In this document: piece after piece, positions 1-11,487 of the stretch
How the letters are laid out: every line of letters begins with the position of its first letter
Numbering within the stretch: the stretch's first letter is position 1
DNA from: Annulohypoxylon bovei var. microspora
Taxonomy: Eukaryota; Ascomycota; Sordariomycetes; Xylariales; Hypoxylaceae
NCBI GenBank assembly: GCA_022836615.1
Contig: MU405280.1
Coordinates: 124,001 to 188,000, forward strand
Reading direction: 5' to 3'
Length of the DNA: 64,000 nt
Program-made: the position numbers and the translations under genes
Notes under the pieces: generated by a model
What the model saw: the letters and a program-made list of their open reading frames with translations, nothing else
What the model was told of the DNA's origin: nothing
Databases searched by the model: none

Positions 1-2912
1 CCTCGAAGGGATCATTTCCGTCGTCGGAATCGTCCTCTTCTTCATTAGCTACCGGGAAGAACCCTGAAGTTTGGCGAGGATTCTCCTTCGCGTCGGCCGC
101 TTCCTCCTCTTCGTAACCCTCCGGCAAGAACCCACCAGCCATATCTTCATCCTTTTGGCGCATGGCCTCGAAGTCTTTGTCTATTCCAGTGTCGTGACCA
201 AAGACTTCCACTGACTCATCTAGGTGTCCGTAATCTTGCTTAAACCTGTCTGCAATTCTTAAACCCATCAAGAACTTCCGCCACATGCCCAACACCTCTT
301 TGCGCCGTTTCTCGTCTTCTTTCCTAGCTCGTTCTGCTTCGTCTTTTTCAAGCTCCTCCATCGCGCGTTCATAGTTTTCCTCTGCAATGACTACGCCCTG
401 AATGACGGGGACGGCCATACGATGACCAAACTCGAAGCCGACCACAGCTTCCGCATAATCGATCTCGAGCCGTTTGCACACACGTACAACACCACGATAC
501 GGGACGTGGACAGCACCTATGACTCAATTAGTTGAATGAACAAAAACCAATAGTGTCAAACTTACCCTCGGGGCACATATGCTCAACGAACATATCAATA
601 TTCCTGTTTACTATATTAGCTTTAACCACGGATATGGTGAATCGAATATGAACATACCCATATTCGTTCTTCGGAATAATACCATTTTGAATAGGAGGAG
701 GTATTATCCAACCCGTCTGCTCGATGCTGTATAATGGCTGCATCACCTTTCGGCCTGTTAATGCTTCGGCCTCGGCAATTTCTCTCCGTCTATTAGTCGT
801 CGCGGCTCGGTATGGGGCATGTTTCAGTGGCTCAACCCCATCCATCGGAGCGCGTCCTTGCTTGTGCCATGTCTCTGCGCTCTTCACCGCCACTACGTCT
901 TTTCGAAGATATACATCTTCCTCCTCAACCTTAGACGCTTTCCCCTTAATTCGAAACACTTTAACGGGTGTAGCATCAGGAAGTAGGGCCTCCTCTCGTT
1001 TGAGATGACGTTGTAGGACATACTCCTTCGAGGTCTTGTAGTATTGTAGTGTTTCTTCCCCTTCCTTGACCTCTTTCTTCTCTGGCTTTGCCGGTTTGAG
1101 ATCAGTCGAGTCCTCTTCTTCATCTACCTCTGTGATCGGACGTTTCCTGTCGCCCCTGATATATCCTCGCATGACCGATCTGAACCAATCGAATTGATCA
1201 TATCTCTTAACCTTGCCATGCTTGTTGTAAACCGGTACCTTCTCTTCGGCCATTCTGAAACCCTTCGTTTTACCAGGGAAAATATTCTTTTTAAGATAGC
1301 GTACCGTGACATCTTTGGCAGTACCATCTTGAGAGAAACCAATACAGTAAGCTATAACTTGTTTCGCTTTGTCAGCTTTACCTCCCCGAGGCTCCAAAGA
1401 TTCGACGAGATCTCTACTGTTAGCTACAATTGCCTTAACAATGGGATCCACCGGAAGAAATTTCTTCGTCACTGGTGATAAAACTTCGGCCCAATAATGG
1501 GGAAATTCAAGGTCCTTATCATACGCTTTCGATTCTGCTCGCTTTGGACGAATGGTGTCCGTAACATCAATTATCGATGAGTCGTTATCACTCACGTCTG
1601 TAAGAGGCTCTCCATACTCATCTGAATCATCTATGTCCATCTTTAAGGCATTCTTATCAGTCTTCTTTGCTCGACGGGTTGTTGGTTTTACGGAGCTTTT
1701 CTTTTTTCCGTTAGCTTTCTTTGATGTCGATTCGGTAGGTTTTTTGGAATCCGTTTGAACTTCCTGGGCATTATTTTCGACATCTGCTTCCTCGACCCTA
1801 CTCCACCCAAACCCAAGTGACTGGAGATTTGCTACCATGCGCGCTTCAAGTCCAAGGCCACGCAATAACGCCGTGAACAGTTGAGATCCAAGATCGCGAC
1901 TACCCGAGCACTCCTGGGCACGTTGTCTGAATTCTTCAAGATCGTTGATTCGTTCGCCAAAACGCTCCGGATCATGGTCTTCCGTTTCAAAGCTCGACCT
2001 TAACTTGCCCAACCTTCTCGCACTCATGTAACCCCATTTGCGCAGACCAGGGGCAGTTATTCGAAATCTTTGCTTCCACCATGATACGAGACACTTGATA
2101 AGCCTAAATAAAGGATCGCCATGGCTCATATCGGGAACTCCATTTTCAAGTCGGTCTGCTGCATCATTCCAGTCTCTTGTTGAGCCAGAAGCGCGCTGTT
2201 TGCCTTTCCCCTTTGCATTCGTTTTGCCCTTCGTGAGCTTCTTCTTCGGGACTTCCTCAGGGACATCTAAGCCGCTATTTCGTCTCCAACGATCCACTTC
2301 ATCCCAAAGTCTCGGCGGCAAGTGAGAAATCATGATAGCCTGAACCTCCTTATCACATAGCCAGGAGTTGCGGACCGCATTGTGCCAGAGTAAGAGCTGA
2401 ACATGCATACAGTGGGTTGAAATGCGAATGGCTTTCTCTCTTTTCGATGGACCTTTCTTTCCTAGTTCGCTGACTAATGGAATATAGCCGGTTTGGTGCA
2501 ATGTCAGCTCAAGGTCACCTTCGAGCTCCATCTCGGGCTCTGGCTGCTGAGGTTCATGAGATGGAACATCTTCAAATTCCATGTCCTCATCATCTTCATC
2601 CTCCTCATCCTCTGAGTCATGGTCCACCTTCTGTCGTTTAGCAGTTGGTACGTCCTCAAAATCAGCGTCTGAGAGCGAACTGAGGGAGCTATCATCACTG
2701 TCATCATGCATCTGCTGTACCACCGACTTAGTCTTCTCAGCTGAACCTCTATTAGAGCCGGAATTTAAGTCGTCAAACAGCGTGGTCTTTCGAGTTCGCG
2801 CGGATGCTACCGGAGTGGCTTTGGCCTTGCCCTTATTGGGCTTCTTCGTAGCCTGACTGTCGTCATCTGGTGACGGACTGCGCACTCGTTTGCGCGGCAC
2901 GTATGGAGGCAT
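1..2912 (-). CDS. RAD4: Rad4/XPC DNA-damage recognition protein (3' end cut by window edge)
   Basis: Nucleotide-excision-repair factor that binds distorted DNA (with Rad23) in the nucleus and starts global-genome repair. Exons read 2912-658, 603-566 and 516 to beyond position 1; introns 604-657 and 517-565 both have GT-AG ends. Splicing turns a frame that otherwise drifts into the family sequence NEYGNIDMF...PEGAVHVPYRG, a strong check on both introns. Seen: a low-complexity acidic, Lys-rich N-terminus (about residues 1-140), a transglutaminase-like fold (about 160-590, with HYWAEVLSP near its end), then the beta-hairpin domains (BHD1 near residue 630 at YVLQRHLKREE, BHD2/3 from about 720). 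About 936 codons are present and the stop lies outside the window. The middle exon is only 38 nt. The divergent neighbour is CUZ1, 532 bp away. Confidence 0.93.
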
Positions 2913-3444
2913 CTTGACAGCGATGATAAATACATTAAGAAATTAAATTGAGTAAGTCAGACCGAACACCTTGATAGAACGCCACTATTCCTGCCCTTAA
3001 GTAGGTTAAATAAGCATTTGATAGATGAAAGTTGATTGTCGTCATCGAAAACGCGAAACCCCATGACTTCTGTCTCATTCGATTTCAATTAAGCCTTAAT
3101 TAGGACTAGTTAGTGGATCGAAGTGTCCCTTACGCTTAAAATAGCCGCTGGGTCTAGCGTACTGTGTAAATTCAGCCTCAGCCCGCCTGTAGCCCCGCCA
3201 CCATCGCTGCATCGGCCTCCAACAGCCCCTAAGCTCCGCCAGTTCCTTCCAGACTATTCCGCCGTCACTTAATCATCAACCTCGCCATCCCCCAGGCTTA
3301 CGAGTTCACCTCTGCCTACCGTCCTTTCTTTCTACGTGTCTTTCCAATCTCACTCACCTGCTCACTCACCTGCTCACTCACTCGCTCAAGCATACGTAGT
3401 AGTAAATATATAAGCCATTCGCAACCCCGCAACGAACAGCAACC
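2913..3444. promoter_or_regulatory. Divergent promoter region between RAD4 and CUZ1
   Basis: This 532-bp spacer separates two outward-facing starts. It holds a pyrimidine-rich stretch from about 3250 onward and a 12-nt tandem repeat (see 3349-3384) shortly before CUZ1. No ORF of note. A TATA-like run (aaatatataag) lies at about 3403-3414, close to the CUZ1 start at 3445. Calling it a shared promoter is inference from layout only. Confidence 0.4.
3349..3384 (+). repeat. Three tandem copies of a 12-nt unit
   Basis: CTCACTCACCTG occurs at 3349-3360 and 3361-3372, followed by a variant copy CTCACTCACTCG at 3373-3384. It sits in the 5' flank or leader of CUZ1. Confidence 0.85.
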
Positions 3445-4386
3445 ATGGCGTCCTCATCCTCATCCGCAGCCGAACCCCACGACGACACGAGCTACGTCAA
3501 GATGGACAAGGACGCCGACGCGACGCTCATCGGCAAGCACTGCCAGCTCGAGTACTGCAACCAGCTCGACTTCCTCCCCTTCTTCTGCCAGTCGTGCAAG
3601 AAGACCTTCTGCCTCGACCACCGCTCCGAGACCGCGCACAAGTGCGCCAGCGCCGGCGCCTGGGCCCGGCGGCGGCGCGAGGCCCAGCTCGCGCGCCCAT
3701 CTGCCGGCGAGGGCAAGCGCATGCGCGACCTCGTCTCGCAGAAGCCGTGCGCGTCGCCCGACTGCCGGTCCGTCATCGGCACGTCGCTGGTCCCCGGCGT
3801 GCACTGCGCCGGCTGCAACCGCGACTACTGCCTGAAGCACCGGCTGCGCGAGGAGCACGACTGCGCGAACCTAGTCCCGATCGGGGCGCGCCCGGCGCAG
3901 TTCGACGTCGCCGTCGAGCACACGCGGTCGGCGTTCGCGAAGCTGAAGGCGTGGGGCGCCGCGAAGCGCGAGTCGGCCGGCCGCGCGCTGCCGAAGCCCA
4001 AGCCGTCGACCGCGTCGGCGCGGCTGGTCGCCGTCAACAAGTTGAGGAAGACGGCGAAGGGCGACGCCAAGCTGCCGCCCGAGAAGAGGGTGTACGTGTA
4101 CGTGGAGGCCGAGGCCGAGACGACGACGGCGAAGAACTACAAGGGCGAGTTCTTCTACTCGAAGGACTGGGTTATAGGAAGGGTGCTGGATGCCGCGGCT
4201 AAGAGCCTGCAGATCGAGAATGTCAATAACCAGTCTTCGGAGGAGAGGGATAAGCTGCGCGTGTTTCACGTTGAGGGTGGGCGCGTGTTGGAGTTTAACG
4301 AGAAGGTCGGCTCGGTACTGGTGAGTGGTAATACGATAGTTTTGCTGCGAGGAGTAGGGCCGCCGCCTGATTTGATAGAGCTGTAA
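3445..4386 (+). CDS. CUZ1: CUZ1-like AN1 zinc-finger / ubiquitin-like protein
   Basis: Single-exon, 313 residues. Two AN1-type fingers are visible: about residues 33-67 (Cys/His series ending in FCLDHR...HKC) and about 102-140 (ending in YCLKHR...HDC). The C-terminal third (about 215-313) has the ubiquitin-like fold expected in the yeast Cuz1 / human ZFAND1 family, which links Cdc48 and the proteasome, notably under arsenite stress. Start chosen at the ATG in a CAACCATGG context. The 5' two-thirds are strongly GC-rich, producing long antisense open frames on the minus strand that I treat as shadows; the last 200 bp are closer to the window average. Function is assigned from domain order, not from experimental data. 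Confidence 0.88.
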   Translation: MASSSSSAAEPHDDTSYVKMDKDADATLIGKHCQLEYCNQLDFLPFFCQSCKKTFCLDHRSETAHKCASAGAWARRRREAQLARPSAGEGKRMRDLVSQKPCASPDCRSVIGTSLVPGVHCAGCNRDYCLKHRLREEHDCANLVPIGARPAQFDVAVEHTRSAFAKLKAWGAAKRESAGRALPKPKPSTASARLVAVNKLRKTAKGDAKLPPEKRVYVYVEAEAETTTAKNYKGEFFYSKDWVIGRVLDAAAKSLQIENVNNQSSEERDKLRVFHVEGGRVLEFNEKVGSVLVSGNTIVLLRGVGPPPDLIEL

Positions 4387-4684
4387 GAGTAACTTCACGA
4401 GATATGACGGACTACAGCATGGACGGCGTTTTACGAGCATTACATTTTGGAGCCAAGATACCTTGGCGATGCATGGAGGTGACGGTGTTTTATTTACATT
4501 GAAGGAGCTGATATAGACGGAGCCTTCGTGCTCAGCATACACATCTCGCACTGCTACATATTTTTCTTTCATCCCTAATTCAGGCTTCGGTGACATAAAA
4601 CAAGAATGACCGAGAAGCAGAGACGATTCCTTCATATGCGCCGCAATGATGACAGTTCCGCCTTTTATACTGACAATCATAACT

Positions 4685-5647
4685 TTACAATTCCTTCTCC
4701 TTGTTTTTCGGCTTTGGCCTGTGTGTCAAGGCTGCTTCTCGTCCTGTTGCCGGGGAATCTCCAATATACTCCTTTCCACCGTATGCGGCGAAACCTGTAT
4801 GGAACAGCAACTCAACCGCATTTTCAACCGGCTTGTCAAATAATGTCGGTAAGAACGGAACGACAGCTAGGCCGAGTCCTATGGGACCCCATACTCTAAG
4901 CGTCTTGTTCTTCATATCTTTCATGGCCTTCCCCGAGTATTTGACCACGCTGTGGATTGTGAAAGCGGGAAGTCCCATCGAAGCGAGACTCTGGAATATG
5001 CCTCGCTGAACCATGACGGTCCTATAATCCTCTAAGGGTGATACGATACCGGGTTGAGCATCCGCGGATGCCGGTATAGTCAGCCCAGTGGCTTTCTGTG
5101 CCTTCGCTGAGAGCACCACTTGCGGATTTAATATCCGCTGGTTCTGCCAGTAGGCCTTGTAGCCTTCGTAGGAAACATCACCGAGAATGTAGGCCCACGA
5201 TATGCCGTAAGCGCTCCTTACTAGCCACGGATGTGCGACGGGCCGAAAAGATTCCCCTATGTCTGATGTATACGCCACATAACGGTGGGCCGAGAGCATG
5301 ACGGTTCGCAGTCTGTTCGCGTAGGCGGCATATCGAACGTTGGATTCGGTGGAGTCGGGCGCACTGAAGAGTAGCATGTTAGTCCAGCTGGCTGCAGCGT
5401 CATGAGACAGGCCTCACGGAGAGACGCACTATCCCTCTACAAGTTCATCAAAGAAATTGTCATCCCTATCTGACTTATCCACGATCGTCTGCAAACTCTT
5501 CGGCAGCTCGCGCCGCTCTGGGAGTTTGGCGGGATCGAACAGTGTGGCATCTTTGCGAGGATCGACCTTCGTTGCCGTGGCTGGCGGGGCTTCCGACTGC
5601 TTATCTTTCGACGCTTCTGATTTGTCTGACCCTTTCCCCCACCACAT
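4685..5647 (-). CDS. MTP18/MTFP1-type mitochondrial fission process protein
   Basis: Inner-membrane mitochondrial protein family related to animal MTFP1 (MTP18), which influences mitochondrial division. Two exons, 5647-5430 and 5363-4685; intron 5364-5429 uses donor GTGCGT and joins ...DELVEG to YAPDSTESNVRYAAY in frame, giving 298 residues. The ATG at 5647 (MWWGKG) is preferred over an in-frame upstream one because MWWG is how fungal members start. Core conserved part: about residues 75-250 (AYTSDIGESFRP, SYGISWAYILGD), with hydrophobic segments near 180-240. The N-terminal 70 residues are charged and probably matrix- or IMS-exposed. Head-to-head with ATP19, another mitochondrial gene, 509 bp away. 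Confidence 0.85.
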
Positions 5648-6156
5648 CGTGATACAGATCAATCGTAATGAATAAAAAATGAACAATATAGGTAGGAAAT
5701 TTAATGAGCGAAAGTGAGAACTTTAGAGCGCGGGTATGAGAGAAGACTCTTGGAATATTTGCGCAAACGGGATTTAACACGGTTAAGTAAGAAATAGAAA
5801 GTCAGAACTCAGCTAGGTAACTAGCGCACCTAGAAGCCGTTGCGACGACAGGAATTTAGGTGACGTCGCTATCGGCATTCGGACGTTACTCCCCTTGTCC
5901 GATTAATAGCCTTAGAAGCCGAGACATTATAGCGGATAAACTCCGGCATTAGTGGAAGCAGTATCCACTATGACTAAGCCCATCTTAGCTAGATTCAAGA
6001 TTGGGGATTTCAATTCGGAGCTTCTTTGAGCGTTGAGCATTATTTCGACATTTTGACAACTTCAAATACCCTTTCGACCTTAACGCCATCCGTCGATTCG
6101 TTATCAGCACCTATCTATATCCATTCGCTCGGAATCAATTCGTCAATACCGTCAGA
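5648..6156. promoter_or_regulatory. Divergent promoter between MTP18 and ATP19
   Basis: A 509-bp intergenic region between two outward-facing nuclear genes for mitochondrial proteins. A TGACGTCG element (CRE/ATF-like core TGACGTC) sits near 5861-5868. No coding potential seen. Shared regulation is inference. Confidence 0.4.
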
Positions 6157-6504
6157 ATGGTTGCTATGTACAGTATTTTCGGCCGCCAGGTCGGTTCGCA
6201 CTACGTGAGTCGCTCGCCAAAGTTCCGGCCTAGTTCTAGTCAACATTACATATTAATATACTAATTGTCTCCGTTTCCCAGCTTGCGATGGGTGTTCTCG
6301 CTACACTGTTCAGCGGCAGCTACCTTGCCTTGAGTGGTGGAAGCAAGAAGCCTACCCAGATTCCTCCCATCAACGCATCGAGCCCCGACGAGGCCGACTT
6401 CATCCAGTGCGCATTCCCGAATATCCCGCGTCGATCCAGTACTAATGTGTCGCAGGAACTTCTTAAAGCAGGCTGATGCGGACGAAAAGGCGGCAAAGCA
6501 CTAG
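6157..6504 (+). CDS. ATP19: Mitochondrial F1Fo ATP synthase subunit k (Atp19-like)
   Basis: Small three-exon gene: 6157-6204, 6282-6406, 6456-6504. Introns 6205-6281 and 6407-6455; the second has donor GTGCGC and a TACTAAT branch site. Joined length is 222 nt, 73 residues, reading MVAMYSIFGRQVGSHY...DFIQNFLKQAD...AAKH. One membrane segment is seen at about residues 17-33 after a short amphipathic start (FGRQVGSHYL), as in fungal subunit k, a dimer-associated Fo subunit of the inner membrane. Unspliced reading would end early after a frame break at the second intron, so both introns are needed. Confidence 0.78.
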
Positions 6505-6698
6505 ATTTGATTAGGCATCATATCGGCCTGAGATATTGGTCGACTGTACATATAGATATGGTCACAATGAGAGCAGCCAACCTGCGATAGAGCATTGATA
6601 ACTGCTCAAGATTCCAATCCACAAGAAGTGTTTTTGTGATATTTCTTAGGGACATCGTGTCTATAGGCGACATAGATGGAATAGACGAAATCATTCAT

Positions 6699-7566
6699 TC
6701 ACCAGGGAACTTGCTGAAAATTACCTTGCTCAAATTCCCAGAAAGTCCCTGATGGTATCTCAGAACGCCTCGACTCTAACAGTCTCGCAGTGACCTCAGC
6801 TCCTTCGAGTGCATCTTTGATACCCATAAAATTATTGAAAGCGGTTTTGCAGTAGCCTGGATTAGCCGCCCAGAAAGTGATCCTATCCATCTCGTTGGCC
6901 ACCTCCCTTATTTCGACGTTACGAAACTCGATGGTCATAAGGTTCAGGGCCGATTTGGAGCAGTTATACATTATATGCTGCGTAGGGGGCATCTTCACAC
7001 CTTGTCAGCTGGTGTTTTGAGTCCCAGTGTGGTGAAAGGGGGTTTACCTCGATAGATTTATTTCTAGCCAGGCTTCCTCGAGCACTGGAGATCATGACCA
7101 CTCTACCCCATTCAGCTTTACGGAGTAATGGTAGAAAAGCTTTTGTCACAAGAAACTGAGAGGCCACCAAGCAGTCGAAGCCTTGGGCCCAGTTCTCCCT
7201 GAGTTCTGTTAGATCATCTGACTTTGGCATGGAAAAGGATCCAGCATTGTTGATCAGGACTAGCTCAGTCAGCTTTATCGGTATTCTCTGTGGTTGGCAG
7301 TGACTTCTCTAACCGTCAAGCTTCCCATATCTCTCCTCGACCTTTCGTACAGCGGAATTGATACTCGCATCATTGGTGACGGTGATCTGTAAGGGCTCAA
7401 GCTTCGCCGGGACGCCCAATTCCCCGAGGTTCTTTATGGATTCTTCAGCATTTTCTATGGACCGACAACCGACCAAGACAACGGCATCGTGAACTCGAGT
7501 TCCTACCGCCTGGACTATAGCATTCCCTATACCACGGTTGCCGCCAGTCACTAGAATAACAGTCAT
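6699..7566 (-). CDS. Short-chain dehydrogenase/reductase (SDR), NAD(P)-dependent
   Basis: Three exons, 7566-7314, 7259-7048 and 6992-6699; introns 7260-7313 and 6993-7047. Total 759 nt, 252 residues. Classical SDR marks: TGGNRGIG at residues 7-14, NNAG at 88-91 (created by the first splice), catalytic Ser in VVMISS, YNCSK at 164-168 (YxxxK), and a PG motif after it (ANPGYCKT). The second acceptor (GAAG before ATG CCC) is a somewhat weak match but is the one keeping frame. Substrate unknown; resembles the fungal NAD(P)-binding proteins often annotated as ketoreductases. Divergent from an SMP-30-like lactonase gene starting at 8361, which could act on the lactone or acid produced (inference). 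Confidence 0.85.
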
Positions 7567-8360
7567 ATTTCTTAGTTTGAAGTTGACTATGCTCTGATAG
7601 AATCACAAAGAAGCTTATTGATTGAAACATACCTAGCGAGACATGATCGAACATTTAAACATAAACAGCAGCCTAGAGAGCCTGGTGAGGATGGACATAG
7701 TGTAAGCTCCGTCTAGTACCTCGCGCAACTTCGGCTATATCCCACCTCGTACTTCCAATAAGTCCGGACCAACCCGGAGTCATTCATACGTATCAATGCT
7801 AATAGCATGTTGTTGTCTTTATGACGTTGGTACTTATACCATATATCTACTCTAATAGTCGACTTGCATGGTGTAACTTTGATTTTTTAAACCAGGAGGG
7901 CCAATGGTGCATCCTAATAACCCGCCCGTTCTGAAATACCTCAGGTATCTCAGGTCTTGGCACGCTAAATGGTAACGGTTGAGTCGATGAAAAACAATAT
8001 TGGATTCTTAACCTATGAATGTAATAAACAGCTAAATTAGAGGTAGTAATTGTTTTTCTTTTCTTTTCAAAATAAATCGAATTAATTATGATAAGAATCA
8101 AATTTACTGCAATTTCTAAGAGCACTTTGAGGCTGTACTAGTTACTAGTTGTAACCCTCTATGTCTGTCGTTTTTAGCTAACATTGCAAGTTCACTTTCT
8201 AAGTTTATCATCATTCTAGGAACCCAAATCGCAGATACCACCAATATGACATCCATAAAGAAAACAGACATCAAATCGTGGGACTCACTGATCCAAGTAC
8301 GTAACCAATAAGCCTTTAGCAGTAACATCGCTTCATACTAAGAAACACTCTTACCAGGTC
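7567..8360. other. Intergenic region, SDR / lactonase divergent spacer
   Basis: 794 bp without supported genes. Short open frames on the minus strand (7847-8328) show no family resemblance. The right half (about 8000-8110) is AT-rich. Confidence 0.5.
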
Positions 8361-9713
8361 ATGGATTTTGATCCAGGAACCAAACCAGTCATGTTAGCTA
8401 CTACCCTTTGTCACAAGTCAGAGTGTTTCTCAAATGCTAAATTAATTATCAATAGGAAACTATCATCACATTCAAATAACATCTTGTTTAAACAGTACCA
8501 TCCAGATTTTGAAAAAGTCGCCGGTCGAGAGCCAGAATCCAGGCCTGAGTGGTCACTACTGCTTTCCTCAGATGACTCGTCGAGGAATCCATTCTTTCAC
8601 GGTGGCTGCGCGTATCTACCGGAGAAAGACGAGCTCTATACCACGTCGGATCTCTTGCAGTCCACCAGCAGTTCGACGCTCCCTGCAATTCTGATATCAA
8701 AACTATCTTTCAGCCGGGACTCCAATCAAGTCATCCGCGAGGCCGAGTGGATGAAGCTACGGCCTCCCTCTAGCATGCCCATGCCGGCCAGCGCATGTCG
8801 TTACCGGGATGGAATATTGTTTTGTTCTCAGGGCACGTCAGCCCCAGATTCCGGCGGCCTCTGGTATATGCCCTCGGGGAAACCGCCCTTACCCTTTCTA
8901 ACCAGCTACTTTCACAAGCCCTTCAACTCGATACAAAACGTGGTTGAAGATCTGGAGGGTGGTCTGTGGTTTACGGATACGTCTATCGGCTTCGAACAAG
9001 AGATTAGGCCCATGCCGCAGATGCCGAATCAAGTGTACCGATTCGACCCCAGAACAGGAGACCTACGCGTCGTCGCAGACGGTTTCATGAGGCCTACGGG
9101 AATAGCACTGAACTCCGACAACAGCACCATGTACATTACTGACACGGGAGCAGCTTGTAGCAACGGAAGAAACTATCCTCCGGGGTATATATATCCTTCC
9201 CTTCTTGCTCAGTAAGAGGCTTATAATAACTGACATATATAATAGCCCAGCGACTATCTATGCTTTCGACGTTGCACGGAGATTGGGTTCCCTCTTCCTA
9301 ATTAACAAGCGTGTATTTGCCTACGTCAAAGAAGGCGTGCCAACTGGGGTAATATGTGATTCCCATGGGAACGTGTTTGCTGCATGTGGAGATGGTGTTG
9401 AGGTCTGGAGTCCAGGGGGCTTGGCCCTTGGACTAATCGAAGTACCCGGTGAGTCAAGACACATGTCACCCTTAATGACTGGTCTTATGTTCTCCCCCGC
9501 TGTAGACTATCCGGGGGCAGGATATCTTTGCCTCACTTGCTAATATATAGCTAGGAGGCTGTACAAGCCTATGTTTCGGACAGCTTGGGGAGATCTTCAT
9601 CTGTGCCCAACAGCGACTTTGGAGAGTTCGATTAAAATGTACGAGAATTGCTTTTATTGAAGCCATCAATACCTATACTTTACTAATACTAACATCTCCC
9701 AGACGAAGCATAG
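8361..9713 (+). CDS. SMP-30/gluconolactonase-like beta-propeller hydrolase
   Basis: Four exons, 8361-9184, 9246-9448, 9555-9638 and 9703-9713; introns 9185-9245, 9449-9554, 9639-9702 (the last with TACTAATACTAAC before the acceptor). Total 1,122 nt, 373 residues. Family features: GGLWFTDTSIGFEQ, RPTGIALNSDNSTMYITDTG, then after splicing VPGG...FGQLGEIFICAQQRLWR, the usual C-terminal blade. Members hydrolyse lactones with a bound divalent metal. The N-terminal 45 residues are unusual and the first ATG may not be the real one. The last exon codes only a few residues and is less certain. No clear signal peptide, so probably cytosolic. Confidence 0.78.
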
Positions 9714-9875
9714 TGAGTGGTGCGAGTGTTCTTGAGATTCGGGAGAACTGTCCTCCATAGCATCATGTCTCATCCTCTGTCAATCACGCCGGCCTAGAGT
9801 CTCACACCACATAATGAACGTGTTTAAATAGGGCTCGGGTGATGATAAGGTCATTATGAGGAGCTTTCATCTCAC

Positions 9876-10322
9876 TTATCCCCAAACATTCCGGGCTGCC
9901 TGGACTGCGTCTGGGGGTGCCCAGCCATTGTGGAACATGTTCAGGTAGTCAAGACTCTGACATGGACCCTGATCCTGGCATATGATTACGGCCCTAGGAA
10001 ACCCAGATGTCAGTTCACAGTTATTATACGTGATACACAAATATTGAAAGGGGATCATTACTGTTCTATGATCGTAAAACTCCCATTACCACCATTATTG
10101 AATTGCGTCTTTTGGTATTCAACGCAGACGATCTGAGAAGTGTGAGCTTCGACAAGGCTTGTGATAAATGTTTTCCGGTGGAGATATGTAACTTACACAA
10201 TGAGCCTGGTCTCTGTTCCAATTCCAATTTTGCACGTCACGCCTCTGGCTCTGGCCTGGGTTGATGACGGCTTGGTGGCTCTCTGCAGCAAGACCCAGCA
10301 GTAAAAGGTTGAGGAACTTCAT
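9876..10322 (-). CDS. Small secreted protein, 104 residues, four cysteines
   Basis: Not in any single open frame; assembled from three exons, 10322-10197, 10132-10062 and 9993-9876, with introns 10133-10196 (donor GTAAGT) and 9994-10061 (donor GTAATG, acceptor CCTAG). All junctions keep frame and give 315 nt. Residues 1-20 form a signal peptide (MKFLNLLLLGLAAESHQAVI), followed by a dibasic SQRR site near residues 25-28 that fits Kex2 processing. Mature part is Asn/Gln/Trp-rich at first and then carries four cysteines in two close pairs (CIVC and CQDQGPC). No family recognised. Size, signal peptide, Kex2 site and cysteine content fit the loose class of fungal small secreted proteins (candidate effectors or peptide precursors); that function is inference. 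Confidence 0.6.
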
Positions 10323-11487
10323 CTTTAATATGAGTGAAATATGTGATACTTGTTCAATTCCATATTTCTAGTTTCATTCTGGGGGACGAACGGCAGTGTT
10401 TTATATTGATATTGAAGACAGAGGCTCCCCCCTATTGCAGGACTTGACTCGCATGTTTGTCGATCTTACATCAGTGTTCATCATGGTTCCTATTTGCTTC
10501 CTAGTTTTCAGCTGTAGAAAACAAGGTTTCCCACCTCTCTGGTTCACATGTGCGTACTAGCTTTTGCTGGTCTGTGAGCGAGAATAAGTCTTCCATGGTT
10601 CCTCCTGGCAAATCTGCCTCGTACCGTCTTCATCATCCATGGCTCTGGGTCTTAGATCCCTTTTAGCGCAAACCTCATTGTGTATTTTTGTTAATGAAAT
10701 TGTCTTCGGAATTCTAGAGCATACTGAAATAATGCTAGAGTTGGGACAGTAGGTCATGATGAGACAATGGGAGAGAACTATAAGCGATGATGATGGTATC
10801 TGTTAATCACCGATGGAAATCTCGGCACGGCGATCATGCATAGTTGGCACGATTAGGGCTTCCTTGAAATTAGTTTTGGGTGATATTTTAGCTACCTGGG
10901 CAGCTTGATAGTAATTAAGACTGTTTCTATGGCATAGAATTTCTATACTTCCATGTTCCATTGTGTAGATAGCTGGATAGTTGTTCCAAAATTCCGTCAT
11001 GAATATTACAATGGACCTGAAGTTACCTTAGGGCAGTTCCTGGTTACCTGGTCAGCAGCTACCACCAGTTATTGAGCTAGGGGCGGAGACCGTGATAGAT
11101 GAACCTCATTTTGTTGAAGAAAAATACAAAAAAAGAAAAAGATTCTGTGTTGCACTTATAAGTAGGTACCTACCTATGATAAAATCTATACTGGGATTTT
11201 CTGGATATTCAACACGGATATCGCCTTTCGTTACTTTGGAGACGGCAGGTACTCATTATTAGGAAGGGGCACAGAGGGAGGTTTAAGCTTTATCAGCTAC
11301 GACCCGCCCTCTAGGTACTACCTACTGTAATCCCCGCGTTTTAGCTTATCGCCGGGTATCTGCATCATCTTCCATACCTCCCTCCAAAATTTCCATTTTA
11401 TTGAAGCTTCGTCTTTTTTTATGCGATCATCAACCGTACTACAACTTGCCATATTGTAGTGCACCCAAAACATGCGAAAATCACAAT
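10323..11487. other. Intergenic region upstream of DDB1
   Basis: 1.16 kb without a gene I can support. Two minus-strand open frames (10557-10757, 10803-11000; about 65 residues each) could be debris of an old gene, but I find no splice joining them and no family motif. AGGTACCTACCT-type palindromic tract near 11164-11176. Confidence 0.45.

Noticed and set aside
3460..4680. Long minus-strand open frames opposite CUZ1 (up to 269 codons)
   Set aside because: They mirror the GC-rich CUZ1 exon and show low-complexity Arg/Leu/Ala translation with no family features.
10557..11000. Two small minus frames that could be exons of one gene
   Set aside because: No splice pair keeps frame between them and no family features; possibly old debris.
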